Assembly: GCA_002381945.1 (NCBI GenBank)
Contig: DFXY01000037.1
Location: 1-45,172, forward strand
Length of the DNA stretch: 45,172 nucleotides
Reading direction: 5' to 3'
Source: Bacteriovoracaceae bacterium UBA4096
Lineage (GTDB): Bacteria > Bdellovibrionota > Bacteriovoracia > Bacteriovoracales > Bacteriovoracaceae
Position 1 is the stretch's first letter, and the number at the start of each line of letters is the position of its first letter. Made by a program: the position numbers and the translations under genes. Positions 17,179 to 26,285 of this stretch are shown here, piece by piece. The notes below the pieces were generated by a model, which was not told the DNA's origin, made no database searches, and saw only the letters and a program-made list of their open reading frames with translations.

Positions 17179-17613
17179 ATGAAAATTCTAATCATGAGCT
17201 TGTTTCTTATAACTTCATTGAGTCACGCAACTGAAAGGCCAGTAGCAAGAACGATGAATGATAAGGATTTGAAATGGGGCCCTTGCCCTGAAATTTTCCC
17301 TAAAGGTTGCGAAATTAGTATATTGCAGGGTGAACCTGAGAAACCTGGTGCGGATGTTTATCTTCGTGTTCCAGGAAATTATAAAATTCCACCACATACT
17401 CATACTTCGGCCGAGCACATGATTCTTGTATCCGGAAAACTTGAGGTAAAATATCAAGGAGAAAGGGCCTTATCTCTCGTAAAAGGTTCCTTTGCCTATG
17501 GCCCCCCTCAACATCCTCATCAGGCAGTATGTTCAAGCAAAGAACCTTGCGTTCTATTCATCAGTTTTGATGCGCCCATTGACGCCAAGGCATTTAGTGG
17601 AACTCTAGAATAA
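17179..17613 (+). CDS. Secreted cupin-domain protein
   Basis: 144 residues with a signal peptide (MKILIMSLFLITSLSHA). The single cupin shows motif 1 as YKIPPHTHTSAEHMILVSGKLEV (metal ligands H-x-H-x-x-x-E-H) and motif 2 as GSFAYGPPQHPHQAVC (second His). It resembles the DUF4437/ChrR-like cupins found in exported form in proteobacteria. Four Cys flank the fold (C33, C40 and two in VCSSKEPCV) and may form disulfides. The catalytic role and ligand are unknown. ATG 17179 follows GAGAGGGTATT. Six bases separate it from the convergent methyltransferase stop. Confidence 0.85.
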   Translation: MKILIMSLFLITSLSHATERPVARTMNDKDLKWGPCPEIFPKGCEISILQGEPEKPGADVYLRVPGNYKIPPHTHTSAEHMILVSGKLEVKYQGERALSLVKGSFAYGPPQHPHQAVCSSKEPCVLFISFDAPIDAKAFSGTLE

Positions 17614-17619
17614 TGGACT

Positions 17620-18597
17620 TCACAATGTAAACAAGAGAGTTTTTGAAAATAGAACTTCACTTTTTACCATCAATTTAAAACCTTTTTTACGAAAATACTC
17701 CTCTAGCGAATTTTCTCTATATTCCTGAAAATAAGGTTCATAAAAGTCTTCAGCAAATTGATCTAAGGCAAATTGATGATCAGGACTGTCACAGTTCTGC
17801 TGGCTATCAATGATGAAGAGATGACCATTAGGCTTAAGAGATTCTTTAATCTTTTGAACAACTAAATCCCAAAATGCCACCGGTATCTCGTGCATGACAA
17901 AGCAACTAAAAATACAATCATACTTTTTGAGGCATTTAAAATTCTCCATGAATTCCGGAATATATTCATTAAAGGAGTGAGGGTAAGTTCTTCGGGCAAA
18001 ATCAAGATAAGCAGGGCCAGGTTCCAGAATATCGAGGACTGTCCTGGGGAAAATTTGTTTAAACTGATGGCCTGAAGTTCCTGAACCTGCACCAAATTCT
18101 AATACATCCTCAGATCCTTTTAAAATATTTGCGAGTTCAGCATAAGCAACCTTGCGCATGATGTGCCCAGTTCCCAAGAAAAGTAATTCAATTTGATGAT
18201 CATATCTCATGGCGGATTCAAAGGAAAAATATCCATCAGTCTGATAATGATAGTTCCGTTTAAAATATTCCGGACAATCCATACTAAATGTTATCCCTTT
18301 AAGATCAGTAGAATCTTTCATTTTTTTTCTTTCAAGAAAGCTTCGAAGATCAGTGAGTATTAATCTGTATCGATTTAAATGAGCGATGGGATTCGAAAGC
18401 TTGTTACTCCTTGGAAATTGTTTAATGACTAATTTCCATCTGGTCAATAATCGCTTGAAAGCCGCATTAATTGTTAACCTTTGTTCCTTAGACAACCTTG
18501 GAGGAGGAGTAAAAGGCCAGCCTAAAGCCTTGGCGGTAAGCCTCATAAAAGTATACTCGAGCAAATAGACGATTATTTTTGTGTAAGTTAAAATCAT
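17620..18597 (-). CDS. Class I SAM-dependent methyltransferase
   Basis: 325 residues. About 135 N-terminal residues are basic and helical, not assigned. The methyltransferase core follows with motif I VLEFGAGSGTSGHQF, motif II-like VLDILEPGPAYLDFARRTYP, motif IV-like YDCIFSCFVMHEIP and motif V-like LKPNGHLFIIDSQQN, typical of Methyltransf_11/25. The substrate is unknown. The start is uncertain: ATG 18597 adds a hydrophobic MILTYTKIIVYLLEYTF, while ATG 18546 (MRLTAKALGW) gives a soluble start; neither has a clear SD. Confidence 0.85.
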   Translation of the reverse strand: MILTYTKIIVYLLEYTFMRLTAKALGWPFTPPPRLSKEQRLTINAAFKRLLTRWKLVIKQFPRSNKLSNPIAHLNRYRLILTDLRSFLERKKMKDSTDLKGITFSMDCPEYFKRNYHYQTDGYFSFESAMRYDHQIELLFLGTGHIMRKVAYAELANILKGSEDVLEFGAGSGTSGHQFKQIFPRTVLDILEPGPAYLDFARRTYPHSFNEYIPEFMENFKCLKKYDCIFSCFVMHEIPVAFWDLVVQKIKESLKPNGHLFIIDSQQNCDSPDHQFALDQFAEDFYEPYFQEYRENSLEEYFRKKGFKLMVKSEVLFSKTLLFTL

Positions 18598-18640
18598 AAG
18601 TTAATTCTAAACTAAATTTTAACTTTATGGGTGAAGTTAA

Positions 18641-19078
18641 TTAAAGATGTTGGGTCACTTTCGGAGGATGCATTTGATCATCCTCTATGCCATTTTCAAA
18701 AATCACAGGGGCAGATATTATTTCTTCAGGAGTGATATTATCGCAAGTCGCCAGATTTATGGCGTAAAACCATCCATTAAAAATCTCATGGTCCATTTGT
18801 AAAAAGCCTTTAGAATAAACTTGGACCCCACAGTTCTTGCAAAAGTAGTGATGAATATGATCTTTGGGCCAGCTGGAAGGTTCGGCGTGATAAGTGGCGA
18901 GGAAGTTCCCACCAGATAGAAGTTCAAGATCACCATGCTTAACAAATACTTTCTGGTATTTTGTTTTATAGCAATAAGTGCAATTACATTTATGAATTCC
19001 CTGTGCTAGGTCCCAGGAGAACTTGAACTTGATTTTCTGGCAGTGGCAACTGGCCTGATACGTTTTATCATCCTGCAT
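18641..19078 (-). CDS. GFA (glutathione-dependent formaldehyde-activating) family protein
   Basis: 145 residues with the zinc Cys pattern of the GFA/CENP-V fold: ASCHCQKIKF, HKCNCTYCYKT and YFCKNCGVQVYSKGF. Only some members react with S-hydroxymethylglutathione; many have no known substrate. ATG 19078 is chosen rather than the GTG at 19087. Its start overlaps the kinase gene upstream by 11 bases (kinase stop TGA at 19070-19068), so the pair is probably translationally coupled, though a link in function is not obvious. Confidence 0.88.
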   Translation of the reverse strand: MQDDKTYQASCHCQKIKFKFSWDLAQGIHKCNCTYCYKTKYQKVFVKHGDLELLSGGNFLATYHAEPSSWPKDHIHHYFCKNCGVQVYSKGFLQMDHEIFNGWFYAINLATCDNITPEEIISAPVIFENGIEDDQMHPPKVTQHL

Positions 19079-20258
19079 GGATGTCACTCTTTGGAATCTG
19101 AGGAGCTTGTTCTACTTGCATAAGTCTCTGTGAATGATCTGCCCCCCTCTGCTCAATGCTTGATTTAGCATCTTTAGGTAGCTTTATTATAAACGTCGTA
19201 CCTTTGTTCTTTTCACTCTCTACTTTAATTGATCCTTTGTGAGCATCCACCATACCTTTCACCATCGTAAGTCCTAGTCCCCAGCCAGTTTTATCTTCAG
19301 AAGATTTCAACCTTCTATATTGTTCAAATAAAATTGGCACTTCGTCAGGGGGAATTGGTTTCCCTGAATTATGCACGCTTAACTCTACAGATGTTTTATC
19401 CTGTGATAACGAAATCGTTATTGGAGTATTTTCTTCTCCATACTTAATGGCATTCGTCACAAGATTTTCAACCAGACGGCGTAATCCATTCTCATCCCAA
19501 AACCCCTCGCACTTTCCTTCTGATCGCACTATAAAATAATCGGGATAGGTTAAACTCAATTCATCGATAACTTGTCGAATAATTACATCAAAGTCGCAAG
19601 GCTTTATATCTATTGGCATACTTTGTCCGGCTTCTAATCGACTTGCATCTAACAATCCAGTGATCATTTGATCTAGTCGGTCCATGTTGCTTATTATCAA
19701 TTTCAACTTAGATACGGATGAGTCGTCAGCGGCAAGTTTTTTTAAAACTAATTGAGCACTGATTTTGGTTGAGGTTAATGGATTTCTAAGATCATGAGTT
19801 AGAGTATTTGCCATTTTCTCTTTTATACTTTTCAATATATCAGAATATTCTGTTGCAGCGTCATTCACTGCTTGCTCAATTGAACAAACAATTACTTCTC
19901 GTTCAACTTCGGTTAAAGGTGCTTCCTCTTCCATAACATCAAATAAAACTTGTCGTAATATATGATACTCAGAGATCAACTGATTTATTGTATAATCACG
20001 ACTTCCGGCCCTGTCCTCTCCATGCCTTTTACCTACTCTGGTACTCTCTATTTTATCTTTACTCTTCCGTGCAGTAGTTCGATCTATGGTATTTGATAAA
20101 GCATCCACTAACTGCAATAAATATTCTGGTAGAGAGTTCCTTAAAGCTTTAGTTTCCTGATGATAAGCGGCTTGAACCTCTTCATTAACCCTTTCTTCCC
20201 AGATCGTTAGAATCTTATCTATATTTTTTTTAAGTCTCTTAGCTGTCTCATTTTGCAT
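19068..20258 (-). CDS. Histidine kinase with RsbRD-like N-terminal sensor
   Basis: 396 residues, soluble. Residues about 5-145 are all-helical and resemble the RsbRD N-terminal domain (LKKNIDKILTIWEERV ... SLPEYLLQLVDAL ... YTINQLISEYHILRQVLFDVM), a haem-free globin-like sensor often joined to kinases. HisKA has LTHDLRNPLT, with H155 as acceptor; HATPase_c has NLVTNAIKYG, FEQYRR and GWGLGLTMV. The D/N form (HDLRNPLT) sets it apart from the three HELKTPLT kinases here. AAGGAAATAAA before ATG 20258 is a good SD, so an upstream ATG at 20300 is not used. No response regulator is adjacent. It overlaps the GFA gene by 11 bases. Confidence 0.92.
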   Translation of the reverse strand: MQNETAKRLKKNIDKILTIWEERVNEEVQAAYHQETKALRNSLPEYLLQLVDALSNTIDRTTARKSKDKIESTRVGKRHGEDRAGSRDYTINQLISEYHILRQVLFDVMEEEAPLTEVEREVIVCSIEQAVNDAATEYSDILKSIKEKMANTLTHDLRNPLTSTKISAQLVLKKLAADDSSVSKLKLIISNMDRLDQMITGLLDASRLEAGQSMPIDIKPCDFDVIIRQVIDELSLTYPDYFIVRSEGKCEGFWDENGLRRLVENLVTNAIKYGEENTPITISLSQDKTSVELSVHNSGKPIPPDEVPILFEQYRRLKSSEDKTGWGLGLTMVKGMVDAHKGSIKVESEKNKGTTFIIKLPKDAKSSIEQRGADHSQRLMQVEQAPQIPKSDIHAG

Positions 20259-20381
20259 TTTATTTCCTTGGTAGCGAAAATGGTTAAAGTAGAATATCAA
20301 TCACTGGCCTAAACATGAAGAGTTACCAACCTCAATTAATTAGCAAGTAATACCAACTTAACTTAGTAAAACTTAGATTAA

Positions 20382-20410
20382 TTGCAGAAGGGATCACTGG
20401 GCGTTACATT
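20382..20410 (+). promoter_or_regulatory. Candidate sigma-70-type promoter for the acyltransferase operon
   Basis: TTGCAG (20382-20387), 17-base spacer, TACATT (20405-20410). A transcript start near 20417 would leave a leader of about 19 bases with AGGGAGG before the TTG start at 20436. This supports the later start of the gene. Confidence 0.35.
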
Positions 20411-20435
20411 GTTAGTTGTCCCTAGGGAGGACCAA

Positions 20436-21590
20436 TTGAACCTAGGATATACGACTCGAATTATCGCTATTGATCTTGCCAAGGGGTTTGCTGTAGGTCT
20501 GATGATATTAAGCCACGGTGTAAAAGGACTTTTAAGCTTTGATCAATTTCCTGACTGGGGATTAGTTCCCATCCACTTAATTACGAAATTTTCTTCCACC
20601 ACTTTTTTTATCGCTTTCGGTTTGTCACTTGCCGTGAGTTTTGCCCCCGCGACACAAGACCCAGATCTCTGGCCGGAAAAAAGAAGAAAATTAATCCTCC
20701 GTGGTTTAGTGGTACTTTTCTGGTTCAAAGTTCTGACAGTCATTGAACTGGCACATCTTCATAATCCGCAAGAAATAGTAGATGCGCTATTTTATCGTCA
20801 ATCTACCAGCTACGCAGAGATTTTAGGGTTCTATGCCTTGGCACTACTCTGGATTCCTTTCGTCCTCCCGCTCTGGCAGAAGTGCAGCCGCTGGATAAAA
20901 GCTCTCTTACCACTGGCATTGGCCATCGTGGCCATCTTTGTGTCCCAAAATTTTGATTTCTGGCAATCACCTCAATTAAAAGCACTTATGGTGGAAGAAG
21001 AAGGCTTCTATACCTGGGGTCAACTCAGTCGCTCTCCTTTTGTTTTTCTCGGCATGTTTATCGGAAGTTTTATAAAAACATCTGACTTCAAGAACCGAGG
21101 ACGGTTTATCTTATCAGGAATCCTTGGTGGCATGGCCTTATTACTGACTGTCACATTTCTGGTCTTGTATGATCAACAGCTTTATTCAACACTTCTCGCC
21201 CTGGCCATGAATGAGGGTAAGCACCCACCTAATGTCTCCTTTATTTTGTTCAGTCTTTCAGGAGCTTTAGGAATTCTCGCGTTCACTTTTTTAATTGGAG
21301 AAAAAGGCGCCAAGTGGTTATCTCCTTTCACCCTGATTGGGAAAAATACTTTATCCGCTTTTATCTTTCACCTAACCGTTCTCTTTATTTTCTATCGGCT
21401 ACATTTCAATCTATGGCTTAAGGTCAGTTACCTTGAAGCTTTAGGGTTAAGCGTACTTCTCCTTGTAATGACGACCTTTTGGCTTATGTTAAAAAAATGG
21501 GAAAAAGATTATGAAACATTTAAGACTTCGCATAGGAATCGCGATAATCGCACTCACGACCTTAACACTCGTAAATTTCAGGCCAATTAG
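20436..21590 (+). CDS. HGSNAT/DUF1624-type membrane acyltransferase
   Basis: 384 residues from TTG 20436. AGGGAGG ends five bases before this TTG, while an earlier in-frame TTG (20382) has no SD and overlaps a promoter-like sequence. About ten membrane segments. The N-terminal block TTRIIAIDLAKGFAVGLMILSHG is the classic RxxAIDxxRGxAxxxMIxxH start of heparan-alpha-glucosaminide N-acetyltransferase-like proteins (DUF1624). Such proteins move acetyl groups across membranes to sugars. The 3' end overlaps the next gene by 80 bases in another frame, and that gene abuts a third, so the three form an operon with two serine-hydrolase genes. Target unknown; envelope glycan or peptidoglycan is inferred from the partners. 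Confidence 0.84.
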   Translation: MNLGYTTRIIAIDLAKGFAVGLMILSHGVKGLLSFDQFPDWGLVPIHLITKFSSTTFFIAFGLSLAVSFAPATQDPDLWPEKRRKLILRGLVVLFWFKVLTVIELAHLHNPQEIVDALFYRQSTSYAEILGFYALALLWIPFVLPLWQKCSRWIKALLPLALAIVAIFVSQNFDFWQSPQLKALMVEEEGFYTWGQLSRSPFVFLGMFIGSFIKTSDFKNRGRFILSGILGGMALLLTVTFLVLYDQQLYSTLLALAMNEGKHPPNVSFILFSLSGALGILAFTFLIGEKGAKWLSPFTLIGKNTLSAFIFHLTVLFIFYRLHFNLWLKVSYLEALGLSVLLLVMTTFWLMLKKWEKDYETFKTSHRNRDNRTHDLNTRKFQAN

Positions 21591-22605
21591 TGCGGTCACA
21601 CATCTTAGTCATAAAAAACCCAGTCGTTCATTGAAGAAGTCTTGGCAAGCACAGCTGGAAAAAGAATTCATTGAACTTGAAAAGCAGTTTCCAAATCAAA
21701 TTGGGCTTTATCTAAAAGATCTGAATACTGGAGAAGAGTATTCTCTGCATGGGGATGAAAGCATGTATCTGGCATCAACGGTGAAGGTTCCCATCGCTAT
21801 TGAAGTTCTGGCCCAGGTTGATGCTAAAAAATTGTCACTGGATGATAATGTAACTATTGACCTTGATGATTACGTGGACGGTAATGGGCCTCTCAAATTG
21901 AAGAGGCCAGGTGATCAGGTCTCCATCAGGTATCTCATAGAACAGATGATTGTCTATAGTGATAATATGGCGAGTGACATGCTTATTAGGACTGTTGGCC
22001 TGGATAAGATTAATACGCTTACTCAGAAATTAATGCCAGGCTCATCACCAATCACAACTTTAAAAGATGTGCGCCGGCATATCTACAGTGAACTGCATAC
22101 CAATGCCTTTAACCTTCCTGGAAAAAGTTTCATGGAACTAAATGCTATTCAAGATCCAAATGCAAAACTCGAAAAATTCGCTTCATTCATCCGGTTAGGA
22201 AAAAAACAGATGAATCTTCAGAATGTCCATGAAGCTTATGAAGCCTACTATCGAAAGGGACTTAACTCTGCTTCACCTCGCAATTATTCCAAGGTTCTGG
22301 AATCCCTGTGGGAGGGAAAAATCTTGGGCCCTTCATCCCGAGACTTCCTGGTACAAACCATGCTCAAGACAGAAACCGGCAAGAATCGCATCAAGGCCGG
22401 ACTCAAACATCCCTGGGTCTTTGCCCATAAAACAGGAACTCAGTATCAACGGATTGTGGACGTGGGTTATATCTGGAACCCAAAGAACCTACACCGAAAA
22501 CCCATCATTGTGGTTTCATTCGTAAAAGATATTAAGCAAAAGAATATATCTGCGGCCCTTTTAGAAAAAATGGGGAAAGTCATTTCAGGGTCAGGTGTTT
22601 TATGA
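21511..22605 (+). CDS. Class A beta-lactamase-like serine hydrolase, copy 1
   Basis: 364 residues with an N-terminal membrane/signal segment (residues 5-22). Class A motifs are S89-T-V-K92, S150-D-N152 and K307-T-G309. The omega-loop base is unclear: YSELHTN offers E194 with N at +4, as in E166-N170, and the ELH is conserved in copy 2. An insertion of about 45 residues separates this from the usual region before the last helices. It fits the 'beta-lactamase2' group, which includes both true lactamases and peptidoglycan-active proteins. The 80-base overlap with the acyltransferase gene and the four-base ATGA overlap with copy 2 show an operon. Start ATG 21511 follows a weak GAAAAAG. Confidence 0.86.
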   Translation: MKHLRLRIGIAIIALTTLTLVNFRPISAVTHLSHKKPSRSLKKSWQAQLEKEFIELEKQFPNQIGLYLKDLNTGEEYSLHGDESMYLASTVKVPIAIEVLAQVDAKKLSLDDNVTIDLDDYVDGNGPLKLKRPGDQVSIRYLIEQMIVYSDNMASDMLIRTVGLDKINTLTQKLMPGSSPITTLKDVRRHIYSELHTNAFNLPGKSFMELNAIQDPNAKLEKFASFIRLGKKQMNLQNVHEAYEAYYRKGLNSASPRNYSKVLESLWEGKILGPSSRDFLVQTMLKTETGKNRIKAGLKHPWVFAHKTGTQYQRIVDVGYIWNPKNLHRKPIIVVSFVKDIKQKNISAALLEKMGKVISGSGVL

Positions 22606-23603
22606 AATTACTTGTTCTAATATACTTATCTCTAAGCACCCTCAGTCATGCATGGGAAGTTGATCTCAAAAAAGAGATTGAAAAGATGGATCATGATTTC
22701 CCTGGGGAAATTGGTGTCGTCATAAAGAATCTTCGAGATGGGACCATTTTGAAATATAACGACAATAAAAAGTGGTATTTGTCCTCTACCATTAAGGTGA
22801 TAATCGGTATCAGTCTGCTTAAGAAAGTAGAGCAAGGAAAAATAAACCTTAATCAGAAGATCACTCTCAAAGAAAAAGATTTTGTCGATGGTGGTGGAGT
22901 TCTTATCTGGAGTAAACCAGGTAAAAAATTTACCGTAGGTGAAATTTTAAAGGCGATGATAAGGGAGAGCGACAACACTGCTGCGGACATTCTGATTAAT
23001 CAGATCGGAGTCAAAGAGCTCAACTTTGATGTTGCCAAATGGATGCCAGGAACCGGAAAGATAACAAGTCTCTTAAAGGTGCGTTACCTCGCCTATGGGG
23101 AATTACACCCAAAGGCCCAATCTCTCAACAATATGGATTTTATTCTACTAAAAAATCATCCCCTGGAAAAAAGGCATGAGGTCTTTGCCGAAAAAATCAA
23201 TGTAGCTGTTAAGGATCTAAAAGCTAACGACTTGGAAGAAGCTTTTGAAAAATACTACCAGCATGGCCACAATAGCGCATATCTCGCAGACTTTGTGTCT
23301 CTCCTTGAAAAGCTGGAAAAAAGAATGCTCCTCTCTAAGGAGAATACCAATCTACTTATGAAACATATGGAATCCATGAAAACCGGAGACCATCGAATAA
23401 AGGCAGGACTCTCGCCAGAGGTAAAATTCATCCAAAAAACCGGTACTCAAATTCACCGTGCTTGCAACGTAGGGCTCATCAAGAAATCAAAAGATAAAGC
23501 AGATCTGGCCTTGGCCGTTTGTATTAGAAAACCTTCAGAAAATATGGATTCAGATATAATCTTTAAAAAGATAGGGCAAAAGATTTCTAATCTAGTCATT
23601 TAG
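22602..23603 (+). CDS. Class A beta-lactamase-like serine hydrolase, copy 2
   Basis: 333 residues with a signal peptide (MKLLVLIYLSLSTLSHA). It is a tandem paralogue of the previous gene: S62-T-I-K65, S123-D-N125, K279-T-G281, and YGELHPK with E167 but Lys instead of Asn at +4. The two share FPGEIG/FPNQIG, VDGG/VDGNG, RIKAGL and KTGTQ..R blocks. Copy 1 is anchored, this one is probably released to the periplasm. The ATGA overlap (22602-22605) gives translational coupling. The N170 to K change, if the alignment is right, would hinder class A deacylation, so it may be a penicillin-binding or other acyl-serine enzyme instead of a good lactamase. Confidence 0.86.
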   Translation: MKLLVLIYLSLSTLSHAWEVDLKKEIEKMDHDFPGEIGVVIKNLRDGTILKYNDNKKWYLSSTIKVIIGISLLKKVEQGKINLNQKITLKEKDFVDGGGVLIWSKPGKKFTVGEILKAMIRESDNTAADILINQIGVKELNFDVAKWMPGTGKITSLLKVRYLAYGELHPKAQSLNNMDFILLKNHPLEKRHEVFAEKINVAVKDLKANDLEEAFEKYYQHGHNSAYLADFVSLLEKLEKRMLLSKENTNLLMKHMESMKTGDHRIKAGLSPEVKFIQKTGTQIHRACNVGLIKKSKDKADLALAVCIRKPSENMDSDIIFKKIGQKISNLVI

Positions 23604-23654
23604 GATTTAAGGCCCGGTAAGCATCTTCTCCTTCCTCGGAGAAATTCCAGTCAA

Positions 23655-24215
23655 TTAATCAATTTCAAACTCAAACATTTCAATTAATCGACCGTTATGA
23701 TCTTTTAAGCTTAATTTCACCATACGTCCGCATTCAAAAGCATCTATAACTGTGAAGCTCTGAGGAGGTTCCAGGACTTCTGTTTTAGGAGGCCGTCCCT
23801 TTTCCCAATAGTCTTTTGGAAGTACAAGTCCATCATTAGAATCAGTTAGCTTAAAATCATGTAAGCAAAGTGTTGAGTAGTTTCTTAATCGTTTCTTCGG
23901 TAAATTAGACTTCAGATAGACCTTCTTATCAAACTTCAATGCCTTACCAATTAACCTGTGATTGTGAATTGGAGTGATCTTATGAGAAATATGGTAAGTA
24001 CTATTTTCTAAATATTGCGAAACAAAGAATAGTATAGGCACTAAAAACAAACCGAAAAAGACATGTGGTTTGAATATCGAGATAAGAAATATCAAAAAAG
24101 CATATATGAAAGTCAAAAGGAAGAGACCGGCCCCTAATGCTTGTTTTGGATACTCAGAACCAAGAGCTGAAGCAGAGACCATCAAAGCAAGCCCAAAACT
24201 AAAAATACAGGCCAA
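23655..24215 (-). CDS. Small membrane protein with soluble C-terminal domain, unknown
   Basis: At least 186 residues: about three hydrophobic segments (SFGLALMVSASAL, GAGLFLLTFIYAFLIFLISIF, VFFGLFLVPILFFVSQYL), then about 100 soluble residues ending EMFEFEID. No family recognised. The start is doubtful: no ATG exists in the open part of the frame before codon 12, TTG 24215 has no SD, while a CTG at 24263-24261 has AAAGGATA seven bases upstream and would add 16 residues and a full first helix. I give the TTG as the conservative choice. Convergent with the serine hydrolase gene, with a 6-base stem (TTCTCC-GGAGAA) at about 23625-23642 between them. Confidence 0.62.
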   Translation of the reverse strand: MACIFSFGLALMVSASALGSEYPKQALGAGLFLLTFIYAFLIFLISIFKPHVFFGLFLVPILFFVSQYLENSTYHISHKITPIHNHRLIGKALKFDKKVYLKSNLPKKRLRNYSTLCLHDFKLTDSNDGLVLPKDYWEKGRPPKTEVLEPPQSFTVIDAFECGRMVKLSLKDHNGRLIEMFEFEID

Positions 24216-24459
24216 AAGCCCAAGAAATGAGATTATGATTTGAATTATTCTACTAGCACGCAGAAGTATATCCTTTAATTTTGTATTTCTTACTTTAACA
24301 TCACTTTTTAACGTGAGTATTAAATAATTGATTTTTTAAAGAATCTTAAGTCTTACATTGAAGCCTCGTACGAGCAACGGGCTGTGAACTTTCTATCTTT
24401 CTCACTTATAAAGTAAATAAGAGATAAAAAGGATGCTGCGACTCTAAAAAGAAGACTCA

Positions 24460-26220
24460 ATGAATAAAGAAATAAAAAATTACGAAAGAAAGATTTCCTT
24501 TGGTTTTCTTATAGCGATTATAACGACATTTCTCATCAGTGTGATCGCTTTCATGGCCATACGGTCAGTAATTAATAGTAATCAAGCCGTTATTCATGAT
24601 CATGGTAAGGATCTTATCCTCCTGCAAGAGCTGTATGTCCATATCGAAAAAAAAGTTGCACACAGTAGGTCCTATTTTATAACCCAAAATATAAAGTACC
24701 GTGTAGAGCTTGAAGCGAGAAGAGCGACTTTAAAACAAACCATTGGCCGGCTTCAGGAAAATATTACCCGAAAGGAAGCTAAGCAGCTTCTGAGACAAGT
24801 AATTGAAGCAGAAGAAAATCATCACCATCAGCTTACAGCAATCATGAACGGTGAAATTAAAGGAGATTTAAGTAGCATTTTTGAAAGCTATCTTAAACCA
24901 AAACGAGATATCTTAGATAAACATCTTAAGAAGATAAATGCCTATAAGAAAGTGATATATAAAGCCGCAATTAAAAATGCTTCTACCAATGAGGAAATTG
25001 CAATCAGATGGATTAGCATTGCGGGATTAATGGCCGGTTTTCTTGGGATTGTACTTTCAATATTAATTTATCGAACATTAAAAGAAATGCGTCTTTTACA
25101 AAAAATCAATAGCAGTCAGATGATGCGACTAAGGAACTTACTTGAGAGGAGCAATGTCGGAATTGTTATTGCTAACTTTAAAGATGAAGTACTTGAGGCA
25201 AATGAGGCATTTTCCAAGATGATTGGAAGAAGTCGTGAAGAGCTCCTATCTAATTATGAAATATGGCAGGGTTTGACACCTGATGAATTTAAGAGGGATG
25301 ACGAAAATATAATTAAGAAGCTTTTGAAGTTTGGTTATACAGCCCCATACGAAAAAGAACTTATTCATTTAAACGCTCAAAGAATTCGTGTGTTAATCGG
25401 GGCCGGAATAATAGATTCAGAGAAAGGAGAATATGCTCTCTTCATCGTCGACAGGACTGCTCAGTTTTCTCTTGAGAAACACAATGAGGAACTGCGTAAA
25501 GTGCTGCAAGAAGCAATTAATTCCCGTGATGAGTTTATTAAACTAGCTTCCCACGAGTTAAAAACGCCACTAACTTCATTAAAGCTCCGCTCACAAATGA
25601 TTTTTAGAAGAGCATTTGCACTTCCTTCTGAAGAGGCTATCTCTTTCATCAAATTTACTGTTAATCATGTAAATCGCATTAATAATGTTGTGGAGCAGAT
25701 GTTAAATTTTTCAAGAATTCGCTCTGGAAATCTAGAACTAAAGCTGATGAAATATAGTCTAAGAGAATTAACAATTAATGCCATTGAAGCCGTAAAAGCT
25801 AGCCTAGATCCAAATGCTAATATCCCTGAAGTTTCCTTTTCTTCTGATCCTCAAATTGAATGCGATCAAACATTGGTGGAGGAAGTATTCAAGAACCTCA
25901 TTAGTAACGCCATAAAATACGGATTAGGAAACCCTATAGTCATAGAAGTTGATCAAAAGAGTGACAGTGTCATATGGAGAATTAAAGATCATGGAATGGG
26001 ACTTCCAGAGGGATTTGCAGATGAAGCCTTCAATCAATACACACGCGGCGTATCTTTAAATGAAATTACTGGTCTTGGTCTTGGACTCTACATTAGCAAA
26101 GAATTTATTAAGGTCCATGGAGGGCGCATATGGGCCGAAAGTAAGCATATGCAAGGCGCAACATTTTTTGTTCAGCTTCCACTCACTCAATTTAAACTGG
26201 TGCATCAACAAGTGGGTTAG
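24460..26220 (+). CDS. Membrane sensor histidine kinase: periplasmic helical sensor + PAS + HisKA + HATPase
   Basis: 586 residues. TM1 about 13-35 and TM2 about 184-205 enclose a periplasmic, helical about 150-residue sensor of the CHASE3/4HB type. A PAS domain follows (about 225-335, LLERSNVGIVIANFKDEVLEANEAFSKMIGRS), then the linker EAINSRDEFIKLASHELKTPLTSLKL with H365, N-box NLISNAIKYG, G1 KDHGMGLP, F-box NQYTRG and G2 GLGLGLYIS. The G1 is unusual in ending LP rather than IP/IS. The EAINSRDEF linker also occurs in the kinases at 7530 and 26286. Directly followed (65 bases) by another kinase, which suggests co-transcription or tandem duplication. No regulator nearby. Confidence 0.92.
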   Translation: MNKEIKNYERKISFGFLIAIITTFLISVIAFMAIRSVINSNQAVIHDHGKDLILLQELYVHIEKKVAHSRSYFITQNIKYRVELEARRATLKQTIGRLQENITRKEAKQLLRQVIEAEENHHHQLTAIMNGEIKGDLSSIFESYLKPKRDILDKHLKKINAYKKVIYKAAIKNASTNEEIAIRWISIAGLMAGFLGIVLSILIYRTLKEMRLLQKINSSQMMRLRNLLERSNVGIVIANFKDEVLEANEAFSKMIGRSREELLSNYEIWQGLTPDEFKRDDENIIKKLLKFGYTAPYEKELIHLNAQRIRVLIGAGIIDSEKGEYALFIVDRTAQFSLEKHNEELRKVLQEAINSRDEFIKLASHELKTPLTSLKLRSQMIFRRAFALPSEEAISFIKFTVNHVNRINNVVEQMLNFSRIRSGNLELKLMKYSLRELTINAIEAVKASLDPNANIPEVSFSSDPQIECDQTLVEEVFKNLISNAIKYGLGNPIVIEVDQKSDSVIWRIKDHGMGLPEGFADEAFNQYTRGVSLNEITGLGLGLYISKEFIKVHGGRIWAESKHMQGATFFVQLPLTQFKLVHQQVG

Positions 26221-26285
26221 TTTTTGACTCTGTATATTACGACAATTCAGTCACTAATTGAGACACTTTAACATTTAGGAACTTC

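Noticed and set aside
21511..22605. Idea that copy 1 lacks the class A general base altogether
   Set aside because: YSELHTN supplies a Glu with Asn at +4 in a plausible place, so loss of the base cannot be claimed.
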